From: Methylohalomonas sp034521715
Lineage (GTDB): Bacteria; Pseudomonadota; Gammaproteobacteria; Methylohalomonadales; Methylohalomonadaceae
Direction of reading: 5' to 3'
DNA length: 64,000 nt
Assembly: GCA_034521715.1 (NCBI GenBank)
Contig: JAXHLY010000002.1
Coordinates: 1 to 64,000, forward strand
Each line of letters opens with the position of its first letter. The first letter of the stretch is position 1. A program made the translations under genes and the position numbers. The notes below the pieces were generated by a model. That model saw only the letters and a list, made by a program, of their open reading frames with translations, was not told the origin of the DNA and made no database searches. Positions 55,757 to 64,000 of the stretch are shown here, one piece after another.

Positions 55757-56739
55757 TATGCTTCGGCCTCCGCATCCTGCGGCTGGCGACCCATGGTCAG
55801 GGCCATGACCGCCATGCGGATGGCGATACCGTGGCTGACCTGTTGCAGGATGACCGAGTGTGGGCCGTCGGCGACCCGGGAATCGATTTCGACACCGCGG
55901 TTGATCGGGCCGGGGTGCATGACAATGACATCCGGTTTTGCCTGCGCCAGCCGTGCCTCGGTAAGACCGTAGCGGCGGAAGTATTCATGCTCGCTGGGGA
56001 TGAAGGCACCGCGCATGCGTTCGCGCTGCAGGCGCAGCATCATGACGACGTCGGCATCCTTCAGGCCGCTGCCGAGATCGTGGAACACCCTGACGCCGAG
56101 TTGCTCGATGCCCGCCGGGATCAGCGTGCGGGGCCCGACCACGCGCAGTTCTTTCACGCCCAGGGCCTTGAGGGCATGGATTTCCGAACGCGCGACCCTT
56201 GAGTGGGCGATGTCGCCGACAATGGCGACGGTCAGTTGCTCCAGCTCCGGCTTGTGCCGGCGAATGGTATAAACATCCAGCATGGCCTGGGTGGGATGGG
56301 CATGACTGCCGTCGCCGGCGTTGATGACACTGATGTGTGGCGCGACCTGGGAGGCGATATAGTGCGCGGCACCGCTCTGCGCGTGGCGCACGACGAACAT
56401 GTCGCAGTGCATGGCCTCGAGCGTGTGCAGGGTATCCGCCAGGGTCTCGCCCTTTTTGGTGGCAGAGGCATCGACGTTGATATTCAGGACATCGGCGGAC
56501 AGGCGCTTGGCGGCAAGTTCGAACGTCGTGCGCGTGCGCGTGCTGGGTTCGAAGAACAGGTTGACGATGGTCTTGCCGCGCAGCAACGGGACTTTTTTCA
56601 CCGGCCGGTCGCCGACGCCGGCGAAGGTTTCCGCATAATCCAGGATCTGGATGAGCTGGTCGCGGCTCAATCCTTCGGTGGTGAGGAAATGCTTCAGACG
56701 ACCCTGATTGTCGAGTTGTATGTGCTGGGGGGTCGTCAT
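55756..56739 (-). CDS. pyrB: aspartate carbamoyltransferase
   Basis: Commits carbamoyl phosphate and aspartate to pyrimidine synthesis. The 327-residue protein has the carbamoyl-phosphate motif FEPSTRTRTTFELAAKRL, the loop SATKKGETLADTLHTLEAM, HAQSGAAHYIA and VINAGDGSHAHPTQAMLD, then VMMLRLQRERM. The long N-terminal extension is typical of the class A ATCase that partners PyrX. pyrR-pyrB-pyrX-pyrK overlap successively, so one transcript is likely. Confidence 0.96.
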   Translation of the reverse strand: MTTPQHIQLDNQGRLKHFLTTEGLSRDQLIQILDYAETFAGVGDRPVKKVPLLRGKTIVNLFFEPSTRTRTTFELAAKRLSADVLNINVDASATKKGETLADTLHTLEAMHCDMFVVRHAQSGAAHYIASQVAPHISVINAGDGSHAHPTQAMLDVYTIRRHKPELEQLTVAIVGDIAHSRVARSEIHALKALGVKELRVVGPRTLIPAGIEQLGVRVFHDLGSGLKDADVVMMLRLQRERMRGAFIPSEHEYFRRYGLTEARLAQAKPDVIVMHPGPINRGVEIDSRVADGPHSVILQQVSHGIAIRMAVMALTMGRQPQDAEAEA

Positions 56740-57247
56740 TCTGTTTTCTTGATCACCAGTGCCAGGGGCTCTGGACCAAGAAGTTTAACATGTTCGCCGG
56801 TATTCGGCGTGATCTGTTGGCCCACCACATCGGCCTGGATGGGCAGTTCACGTTCGCCGCGGTCGACCAGTACCGCCAGAGTGACGCTGGCCGGGCGGCC
56901 GTAGTCGAAGATCTCGTTCAGTGCTGCGCGGATGGTGCGGCCGGTATACAGCACATCATCCACCAGGATGATATGCCGGTCCTCGACCTCGAACGGCAGG
57001 TTCGAGGGCTTGACGCGCGGGTGCATGCCGATACGGCTGAAGTCATCGCGATAGAAAGTAATATTGATCTCGCCCAGCGGCGGTTCGATGCCCAGTGCCT
57101 TGTGCAAGGCCCTGGCGATCCCAGACACCGCCGGTATGGATGCCTATCAGCGCGGCATCGGTACGGTCTCTGTGCTCGAGCAGCCGGCGCAGTCCGGCAG
57201 CCGATGGTCGCCAGTGCTTCATCGACCGGCAGTGTTTTATCGCTCAT
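56736..57247 (-). CDS. pyrR: PyrR family regulator/uracil phosphoribosyltransferase, frameshifted
   Basis: About 170 residues with the PRPP loop HIILVDDVLYTGRTIRAALN, NEIFDYGRPASVTLAVLVDRG and the N-terminal HTGGVW. Two one-base shifts near 57190 and 57125 break the first 45 codons. PyrR is an mRNA attenuator in Bacillus; in proteobacteria such as Pseudomonas it sits in the same operon but its regulatory role is less clear. No attenuator-like stem was recognised upstream. It overlaps pyrB by four bases. Confidence 0.9.
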
Positions 57248-57268
57248 AAGCGGGTATCCACAATGGGT

Positions 57269-57706
57269 TCAGCGCTGATGCGGCAGATTGCTGTCAGGCG
57301 CGGTATTCCGATCATGCTCACTCAGCCAGGTTTCCAGAATAATCCGCGCCGCTTCACTGTCGACTTCATGGGTGCTGCGCAGATTATTGCGCGCGGCATG
57401 TGACGACAGGCGTTCGTCCACCCCGTAAACCGGCAGATGATACCGGCCTTCGAGCCGTCGCGCGAAGGCTTTGGCGCGATCGGTCAGCGGCTGGTCGTCA
57501 CCGGTCATGGTCAGGGGTATGCCGACGACCAGCGCATCAGGTTGCCATTCGTTGACAAGCCGCGTGATTGCCGGCCAATCCGGTTTCTGCTGGTGCATGG
57601 CCACGGTGGTCAGTGCGGTCGCGGTGCCGGTCAGGGTCTGGCCGACGGCGACACCGATACGCTTGTCGCCGAAATCAAAGCCGAGCAGGGTGGTGTGCCG
57701 TGACAC
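57269..57706 (-). CDS. ruvX: Holliday junction resolvase-like RuvX (YqgF)
   Basis: A 145-residue RNase H-fold protein: LLGFDFGDKRIGVAVGQTLT holds the first acidic residues, VVGIPLTMTG the second strand and YGVDERLSSHAA the third. In E. coli it also acts in 16S rRNA maturation. It precedes pyrR by 21 bases and follows yqgE by eight. Confidence 0.95.
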   Translation of the reverse strand: MSRHTTLLGFDFGDKRIGVAVGQTLTGTATALTTVAMHQQKPDWPAITRLVNEWQPDALVVGIPLTMTGDDQPLTDRAKAFARRLEGRYHLPVYGVDERLSSHAARNNLRSTHEVDSEAARIILETWLSEHDRNTAPDSNLPHQR

Positions 57707-57713
57707 CGTGATG

Positions 57714-58274
57714 TCAGGCGTGACCGATATCCGATGACAGTATCTGGATATCGACGCCGAGCAAGTGCGCCGCCGACTGCCAGCGCTGTTCGCATGGCGT
57801 ATTGAAAATAATGTCCGTGTCGGCGGGGCCGCTCAGCCAGGCATTATCGACGATTTCACGCTCCAGCTGACCGGCGCCCCAGCCGGCATAGCCGAGCGCC
57901 ACCAGCGATGACTGCGGGCCCTCGCCGCTGGCGATGGCCTCGAGGATGTCACGCGAGGTTGTCACGCAGATACCGTCGCTGATCTGAATCGATGATTCCC
58001 AGGTCTTTTCCGGTGTATGCAGGATGAAGCCGCGATCGGTCTGTACCGGGCCGCCCTGGTAAACATGCGTGTTGCCGATGGTGTCATTGAGGGGTTGAAG
58101 CTCCATCTGCGACAGCACTTCATCGAGTATGAAATCCAGCTGCCGGTTGATCACGATACCCATGGCACCCTCTTCGTTATGCGCGCAGATAAACGTCACC
58201 GTATGCTGGAAATTCGGATCCGCCAGGGCCGGCATGGCAATCAGGAAATGGCTGGTCAGATTCGTGGTCTGCAT
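57714..58274 (-). CDS. yqgE: YqgE/AlgH family protein
   Basis: A 186-residue cytosolic protein with TSHFLIAMPALADPNFQHTV at the N-terminus, VYQGGPVQTDRGFILH and LVALGYAGWGAGQLEREI, all diagnostic of DUF179. It is called AlgH in Pseudomonas; its function remains unclear. The yqgE-ruvX pairing is conserved across Gammaproteobacteria. Confidence 0.95.
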   Translation of the reverse strand: MQTTNLTSHFLIAMPALADPNFQHTVTFICAHNEEGAMGIVINRQLDFILDEVLSQMELQPLNDTIGNTHVYQGGPVQTDRGFILHTPEKTWESSIQISDGICVTTSRDILEAIASGEGPQSSLVALGYAGWGAGQLEREIVDNAWLSGPADTDIIFNTPCEQRWQSAAHLLGVDIQILSSDIGHA

Positions 58275-58355
58275 AGCGTCCAGTATCCGTGCTGAATGAT
58301 CAGACTACAAGGCATCGCGGCATTTCGAACAGTATCGGAATCAGTAGACCGCCTG

Positions 58356-59408
58356 TCATCGGAAACGCTCCCCGTGCAGGAACTGCCAGGTGCGTGTGAT
58401 GTGCAGAATATCGGTTTCGGCGCGTATGTTGTCCGGGAACGGTGCAAAGGGGGCGGCCAGGTTGACGATGCGAATCGCCGCGTCATCGAGGATCTTGTTG
58501 CCCGATGATTTGCGAACCGTGATCTCGTCGACCGAGCCGTTGGGTTTCAGCGCAACATCCAGGATCAGGCTGCCGGTGAGTCCGCGCCTGCGGGCCTCCT
58601 CCGGATAATTCAGGTTGCCGACCCGCTCGACCTTGGCGCGCCAGGCCTCCATGTAACTGGCATATTTATACTCCCGGGTACTGGCGGAGATGAACTTGCG
58701 CCGCGGCCGTTCCGCCTTGGCCTTGAGCTTGCGCCGGATCTCGGCACTGAGCGCCGCCATCTCCATGCTGGTGCTCATCAGTTCGGCGGCACTGGGCGTG
58801 GGCCGCTGTTTCGTTGCTTTTTCCTTGACCGGCTGCTCGGTTTTTACTTCGGGTTCCGGTTTCGCCGGGGCCTCGGGCTCCGGTTCGGGCTGTTCCGGTT
58901 TCGCCGGCTGCTCCGGTTTTTCCGGTCGGGTTTCGGTCGGCTCCATCGGTGCCGGATCCGGCGTCTTCACGGCGACCTGCTCTATCTCCTGCGGCGGTTT
59001 CGGCACTGGTTCGGGCTGCTCGACCTCGGCTGTTGGTTTTTCCGGGGGCGGTGGCATCTGCTCCACCGGCGGCGGCGCCGTGACCCTGGCCTCATTCTTC
59101 GGGAATGTGGCGGGTACCGGTGTCGACGGGCGTTCCGTTTCCTCGCTGTCGCCGCCACCTTTCAGATCGGCCTGGGCCAGGTAGTCCGCCTCGTCCGGTG
59201 CCTCACTCTGTTTCTGCACCAGCGTGATATCCAGCGGTTCGTAACGCGGCGGTTGTTCTTCTTCAGGGCTGAACGTCACGCCGAGAACAACGACGGCATG
59301 CACAATCACGGCCAGGCACAGGGTCAGGCCCAGCCGATCAGCCGGCGTGATCGGCGGCGGAGTCGGCGGCGGATTGGTGGTGGGCGGACTCAATGTAGTG
59401 GCAGGCAC
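58356..59408 (-). CDS. tonB: TonB energy transducer protein
   Basis: A 350-residue protein: short cytosolic Pro-rich N-terminus, one membrane helix (about 28-46), a long periplasmic Pro/Glu/Lys region with PEKPEQPAKPEQPEPEPEAP, and a C-terminal TonB domain (YPEEARRRGLTGSLILDVAL, NGSVDEITVRKSSG). It would pass proton-motive energy to outer-membrane receptors such as the PqqU-like one nearby. The position beside yqgE matches Pseudomonas, where gshB follows; here gshB is not next. Confidence 0.9.
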   Translation of the reverse strand: MPATTLSPPTTNPPPTPPPITPADRLGLTLCLAVIVHAVVVLGVTFSPEEEQPPRYEPLDITLVQKQSEAPDEADYLAQADLKGGGDSEETERPSTPVPATFPKNEARVTAPPPVEQMPPPPEKPTAEVEQPEPVPKPPQEIEQVAVKTPDPAPMEPTETRPEKPEQPAKPEQPEPEPEAPAKPEPEVKTEQPVKEKATKQRPTPSAAELMSTSMEMAALSAEIRRKLKAKAERPRRKFISASTREYKYASYMEAWRAKVERVGNLNYPEEARRRGLTGSLILDVALKPNGSVDEITVRKSSGNKILDDAAIRIVNLAAPFAPFPDNIRAETDILHITRTWQFLHGERFR

Positions 59409-59518
59409 AACAGCATTGTGTGAGCGATTATATCGCCGGAATTGTCGGAGATCAGTGCAGCGATCAGCATGGCGTAATCATGCATGATGAAAGCTGGTGC
59501 TATGGGAGGCAAACGTTA

Positions 59519-61038
59519 TCAAGAACAGGCGCCCGTTTTCGGGCTGCGGCGTAGTCGCCTGTGCCACAATGCTTCGCCGATCAGGTGATACAGATTGCTG
59601 CAGGTCCAGTACAGGACCATGCCCGCCGGGAATGTGTAAAACAGCAGGAAGAACAGCATAGCCATACCGTATAGCCAGAAACGCCGCTGGCGGTGTCCGG
59701 CGGTATCGAGGCCGGCGGCATCGCTCTGCCGGGCCGCGGTCACGTTGATGGCGGTCATCAGAAACGGCAGCAGATTCAGATGGCCGCCGAAGAAGGGTAA
59801 CGCGAACGGCAGTGCCCACAGGCGATCCGGACGGGCCAGATCCTCGATCCAGAGAAACCCGGCATCGGCGAGGCCGGGATGGTGCAGCAGCATGTCGAAC
59901 GCGCCGATGAAGACGGGCAGCTGGATCAAGACGCCAAACAGGCTCTTGATCGGGTAAAACGGCGTGACGCCGTATTCGCGATGCAGCGCCAGAACCTGTC
60001 TGGCCTGACTCCTCGCCGCGGTATTCGCGGCGTATGCGCTGCAGTTCCGGTTGCAGACGTGCCTGGATTACGTTGACCTGGCGCTGCCAGCGGTTGGCGA
60101 CCGCCATCAGGGGCAGCATCAGCAGCTTGACTGCCAGCGCCAGAAGGACGATGGCTGTACCGTAATGACCGATTAACTTGTGCAGGACTTCGAGCAGGTA
60201 ATACAGGCCGATCGCGATGATGCGCAGCCAGTCCCAGAGACCGGCGATCCACAGGCCGGACAGCGATCCCGCCAGTGCGGCCGGTTCCAGCGGCCCGGCG
60301 TAGAGTTCGAATGATTGTTTGGGCTTGCCGGCCAGATTCAGCCTGTAGCCGCCGGGCAGGCTTTCGCCGCGGACCGTGATTCGGGCATCCGGGTGCCGGA
60401 CCAGCAGGCCCCAGAAGCGGTTGCGCAGCCCGGCCCAGTCGCCGTCCGATTCCCAGCCGCCCACGGCAGGGGCGCTGCGGACCGCGCCGCCATCGATGAC
60501 TGTCCAGCGTGCCGTTTCCACCCAGCCGGTGAATCCGGCGCTGCTGCGCTCGCCGAAGCCGGTACCGGTCTGCAGCTGCAGGCCGAACGCACGCCATCGG
60601 TTCGTATCGGCTGCGGACGGCGACTCGAAGCCGGTTTCCAGCAACAGGTGGCGGCCCCCGGCGGCAAGTTCGTAGGACAGGCGCAACCGGCTGCCGTCCT
60701 CGCAGCCGGCGCCGTCCAGCGCAGGGTTCCAGTCGCTGCGGCTGACGGGACACAACCCGGTATTGCAGCGACTGGCAGTTGCCGGTCCTGATTCGCCGCC
60801 GGGCTGGCTGGACAGTAGCACGGGTGCGCGATCCGCCCAGGACATGACGGCTGCCGTTCCCGGCGCTGCAGGCATTGCGGCACATCAGCCAGGATTGCAC
60901 GCTGCCGCCGGTCGTCCGTATTTCCAGGCGGGCATGGCTATCGCTTAACAGCAAGGCCTCGGCGAAGAATTCGTGCCGTACAGTGCGAGCAGCACCGCCA
61001 GCCCGAAACAGCTGCCCGGGGCCGGATCGACTCACTCG
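59519..61038 (-). CDS. YidC/Oxa1 family membrane insertase paralogue, frameshifted
   Basis: The reconstructed protein of about 500 residues has an N-terminal membrane segment (GSCFGLAVLLALYG), a periplasmic beta-rich domain like the P1 domain of YidC, and a C-terminal Oxa1 core: LLEVLHKLIGHYGTAIVLLA, LMLPLMAVANRWQRQVN, LQPELQRIRREY and, after a shift near 60010, FPAGMVLYWTCSNLYHLIGE. Other shifts lie near 60880 and 60970. A standard yidC sits with rnpA and mnmE; here the neighbours are a sulfatase-fold protein and a CDP-glycerol transferase, so this is a specialised second copy, probably for that pathway. Confidence 0.82.
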
Positions 61039-62829
61039 TAATAGCGGCTCATGGCCGCCAGTGCCTCGTTGATCACGTCACGCCGTATGCGGGCTTCCTT
61101 GATCAGGCGATAGTTGCTGTCGCGGATCTCGAAGTAGCCGCCGGGATGAATCACGGTAACGCGCATCCGGTTCGATGACGGCGTGGTCGTGATAGCTGCC
61201 GGAGACCAGCCATTGCCAGGGCTGACCGGTGAACAGATCGGCGCCGGTACTGTAGTCGCCCGGGGGGTTGCTGCAGCCAAACAGCCGCGTCAGCAGTGTG
61301 ACCGGTATATCGCGGTGCGCGGTACGTTTCGTTACACGTTCCGGCTCGCGGCCGGGCCAGTGGACGATAAGCGGTACATGCAGCTGATGGCGGCTGTAAT
61401 TGGAGCCGTAACCGACGTAGCCCAGGCCGCTGTCATCGAATTCCTGGCCGTGATCGGAGCTGATGACGACCACCGTTTCATCCAGCAGCCCGCGCTGGCG
61501 CAGGTCGGCAAGGACCTCGCCGACCAGGCTGTCGATGAAATGAACGGAAGTGGCGTAATCGGCGCGTTTCCGCGCCAGTTCGCTGCCGTTGTCCGGCTCG
61601 GCGATACGCGGATAATCCGGCGGGAAGTCCTGATGATTCAGCGAATCGTAAAACAGGAACCCGAAAAACGGCTGCGCCGTATCCTGCCGGTCCAGCCAAT
61701 CCAGCCAGCGATCAGTAATGTTGCGATCGAGTTCATAGTCCTTGCCGCCGTCCGGCACCCCGGGCATTTTTTCCAGACTGGCGAACACCGTGCGATCCAG
61801 ATTCGTGGGCCGGTACATCGGTTTGCTGGTGAACATTCCGAAGCGGTAATCACTGGTCTGGAATTGATCGACCAGAACAGGGGGAAGCTGCAGATTATCG
61901 AAGTCCGACCAGTACGTCGCCGGCAGGCCATAGAACAGGGAAAAAACGCCGATGCGGGAGGAATTGCCGCCGCTGTAATGGCGCTCGAAATTGCTTGCCT
62001 TGCCGGCAAAGGTGCTCATGTTAGGCGTCCACTCGGGGCGCAGGCTGTCGCCGCGCATGGCGTCGACGAGAATCAGCAGCGTGTTGTAATGCGGAGCCGG
62101 TTGATTGCAGGCGAGCGGTTTCAGCGGGTAGTCCAGTCTGTCGCCGGATTGGCCGATCATGCTGTTGACCGCACCGCGGTCGCGGTTGGCCGTAACGTCC
62201 ATGATGTTGTGACGGGTCAAAAACCGCTTGGCTGTCTGCGGATAAAACAGCGGTAGATACGGCGTCATGCTGGTAATGGGCACGTAATAACGGGCATCAG
62301 CCCAGATATGCATGACATGTGTCGTCAGTATGCAGACCACGAGAACCATGGCCAGCCATGGCCCGCGCCGCAGCCGGCGTGCGCGCAGCCACTTGCCGAT
62401 CTGTACGGCGAGCAGACTGAGCAACACAATGAAGATGATCAGGTAGATGCCGGCGAACAGCCAGCTTCGCCAGCCGAGAATGGCGACAGTAAGGGCGTTC
62501 AGGTGAAAGCGGTTCTCCGCGAAGACCAGCGTGTCCAGCAACAGCAGTGCACTGCTCGCGGCGGCGATGAAGATCGCCAGGGGCCTGATCAGGTGTGGTT
62601 TTGGCAGGAGCAGGATTAGCGGAGCCAGCAGCAGCATGGGCAGGAAGCCGAGCTGGGCAAAATGGCCGGGGTAGGCGATCAGGATATAGATCAGCGCCAG
62701 CGCGCTGTCGGGTGCGGGCAGATAGAAAAGATAGCGCAGTCCGATCAGCGCCATGACGAGCGCATTGCAGATGAAAAGCCAACCGCAGAAGCGCAGCAGT
62801 TCCGCCCTGGGACGTGAAGGAGCGCTCAC
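61032..62829 (-). CDS. YejM/PbgA-like membrane sulfatase-fold protein (DUF3413), one frameshift
   Basis: About 598 residues: five membrane helices in the first 180 residues (DUF3413), then a periplasmic alkaline-phosphatase-fold domain. Motifs are LILVDAMRGDSLRPEWTPNM, YSGGNSSRIGVFSLFYGLPA at the nucleophile region, and VVVISSDHGQEFDDS followed by HVPLIVHWPG. E. coli YejM, which senses LPS through LapB, has lost the DHG metal ligands; here they are kept, so real phospho- or sulfo-transfer is possible. A shift near 61165 precedes the last 45 codons. The gene overlaps the CDP-glycerol transferase by four bases. Confidence 0.88.
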
Positions 62830-63992
62830 GAGACGCTGCGCTCCCGGCGCAGCGCTGCCCGGCGATCGGCCTGCTCGATGATTGCCGCGGCACCGATCTC
62901 CGCGCAGTTGTCGTGTTCGAACAGATATCGGCGTCGCAACTTTTCAATGTGTTCCCTGTGCGCGCCAGGCCGGTCAAGCATCGCACGTATGCGCTCGGGC
63001 GCTTCGTGGATGTGTTCCGGCGCCAGCACGTCGCCGAACCGGCCGCGCAGCTGCCATTCTATCGGCTCGAGGCCGAGCGCGGCGTAGTCGGGATTGTGGA
63101 TGCGCGGCGGCACGTCGATGAGCAGCACCGGACGGCCGACGCCGAGACCGTATTCCAGAATGATGCCCGACCAGTCGCTGATCATCAGATCGGCATCGAA
63201 AAGGGAATCGCTATCGCCCATGCGATCGATATGATGCAGTCGCGGATGATCACCGAAATGCCGCAACAATCCTTCTATCAGTTCCGGGTGACGTTTTGCC
63301 GTTTCATGATGCGGTCGTAATATCACGTTGAAGCCGGCCTCGAGCAATACTTCCAGCAGGGCATGGCCGCAAACATGCAGGATGGACTCGTCGCCCCAGG
63401 TGGGTGCCAGCAACAGCGTCGGCGGATCGCGCCGCGGTCCGCCCTCTCTCCGGCGGCTCTCCTCGATCAGGGCGTTGATGCGCGGATAGCCCTGTTTCAC
63501 GAGATTGCGCGCCGGCAGGCCTGCTAGCCGTTCGCGCGCCCGCAACTCCTCATACTGATGGGGCATGGCGCAGAGGATCGTATCGTACTGATCGTAGGCA
63601 TTGGCCGCATCGACCATGTGTATGCTGCCCGGATTGTGGAACAGGTGAATGTAATGAACCGGATGAATCGAACGTTTCAGTTCGTGATTTCCCAGGTCAA
63701 TCATGGTCAGGACCAGCACGTCGGCGCGCAGGAACTGGAACAGCACGATGCGCATGAGCCCGGGACCGATGCAGAATGTTGTGAAGCCCGGATGCTCCAG
63801 CGTCAGGCCGGGATCGCCGGCATCCGAGCTGATATAGCAGATCGTCCGCCCGTGATGGTTGAGCAGCCTTTCGATGACCGGTTCGAAGTGATGCCAGTCC
63901 TGCCCCGATTCGGAATAAAATATGATATTGCGCTCGTCATCGGGCAGGTTCTGAATGGCGCGCCAGGCCCGCCAGTCATCCAGAAGTCCCAT
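62826..63992 (-). CDS. CDP-glycerol glycerophosphotransferase family protein
   Basis: A 388-residue glycosyltransferase-B-like enzyme. Characteristic parts are YIHLFHNPGSIHMV, LLLAPTWGDES, VILRPHHETAKRHPELI and SDWSGIILEYGLGVGRPVLL, which correspond to TagB/TagF catalytic motifs with the acceptor-site His. It would move glycerol phosphate (or a related group) from a CDP carrier to a surface polymer. First gene of a three-gene overlapping unit with the sulfatase-fold protein and the YidC paralogue. The ATG lies eight bases from the window end and a further upstream start cannot be ruled out. Confidence 0.83.
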   Translation of the reverse strand: MGLLDDWRAWRAIQNLPDDERNIIFYSESGQDWHHFEPVIERLLNHHGRTICYISSDAGDPGLTLEHPGFTTFCIGPGLMRIVLFQFLRADVLVLTMIDLGNHELKRSIHPVHYIHLFHNPGSIHMVDAANAYDQYDTILCAMPHQYEELRARERLAGLPARNLVKQGYPRINALIEESRRREGGPRRDPPTLLLAPTWGDESILHVCGHALLEVLLEAGFNVILRPHHETAKRHPELIEGLLRHFGDHPRLHHIDRMGDSDSLFDADLMISDWSGIILEYGLGVGRPVLLIDVPPRIHNPDYAALGLEPIEWQLRGRFGDVLAPEHIHEAPERIRAMLDRPGAHREHIEKLRRRYLFEHDNCAEIGAAAIIEQADRRAALRRERSVS

Positions 63993-64000
63993 ATGCCGGG

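Noticed and set aside
61183..62256. Plus-strand open frame of 357 codons
   Set aside because: It is antisense to the sulfatase-fold gene and rich in Ala, Val, Gly and Arg without any domain.
1..64000. tRNA, rRNA, riboswitch and replication-origin signals
   Set aside because: No cloverleaf with a TTCGAATCC-type arm, no rRNA stretch, no SAM or other riboswitch core near metX, and no DnaA-box cluster was recognised by eye. A tRNAscan-SE and Infernal run would be decisive.

Overview
The window reads as a chromosomal segment of a gammaproteobacterium, GC-rich (roughly 55-60 percent by eye), probably close to the Chromatiales/Ectothiorhodospiraceae. Two long blocks keep Pseudomonas-like order: rpmG-rpmB ... 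radC-coaBC-dut-algC-argB ... pyrE/exonuclease III, and metW-metX-yggU-yggT-proC-yggS-pilT-pilU ... pyrX-pyrB-pyrR-ruvX-yqgE-tonB. The lineage is an inference from synteny and protein style; there is no rRNA gene to test it.

Layout. (1) 1-12.5 kb is accessory: the 3' end of an HlyB-type type I secretion ATPase, its HlyD adaptor, a REP-associated (RAYT) transposase element, an AT-rich membrane protein gene, and an 8.9 kb gene for an RTX protein with an N-terminal lipase-like domain. (2) 12.5-25.6 kb: CDP-alcohol phosphatidyltransferase, EEP-family nuclease, mutM, a four-gene Gld-like ABC exporter operon, an orphan hydantoinase A, a fatty acid desaturase, rpmB-rpmG, higBA, radC. (3) 25.7-38.5 kb: housekeeping genes for CoA, dUTP, sugar phosphate, arginine, pyrimidine, methionine and proline metabolism plus slmA. 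(4) 38.7-42.1 kb: three consecutive PilT-family ATPases. (5) 42.1-50.6 kb: two DUF4168 secreted proteins, a sigma-54 two-component system, a C39-peptidase/PA2779 pair and a rhomboid protease. (6) 50.8-53.4 kb: a PqqU(YncD)-like TonB receptor converging on two tandem pqqA genes. (7) 53.6-59.4 kb: a pyrimidine operon, ruvX, yqgE, tonB. (8) 59.5-64 kb: a YidC paralogue, a YejM-like sulfatase-fold protein and a CDP-glycerol glycerophosphotransferase.

The most interesting material is regulatory and small. Both pqqA genes encode 24-residue peptides with the PqqA Glu/Tyr pair and lie behind a near-consensus sigma-54 promoter. The facing receptor has two FNR/Dnr-type dyads upstream. Both DUF4168 genes have their own sigma-54 promoters and sit beside a sigma-54 response regulator, with a TGTGTC-N5-GACACA dyad at enhancer distance. 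A MITE-like family with 19 bp terminal repeats occurs at least three times, plus a remnant, and a (TTAACCAG) array supplies the metW stop codon.

Many genes, including ones normally essential and single copy (coaBC, dut, argB), are interrupted by one-base shifts. The pattern suggests uncorrected sequencing or assembly indels rather than real decay; coordinates of such genes are given as the reconstructed span. No tRNA, rRNA or CRISPR array was seen.
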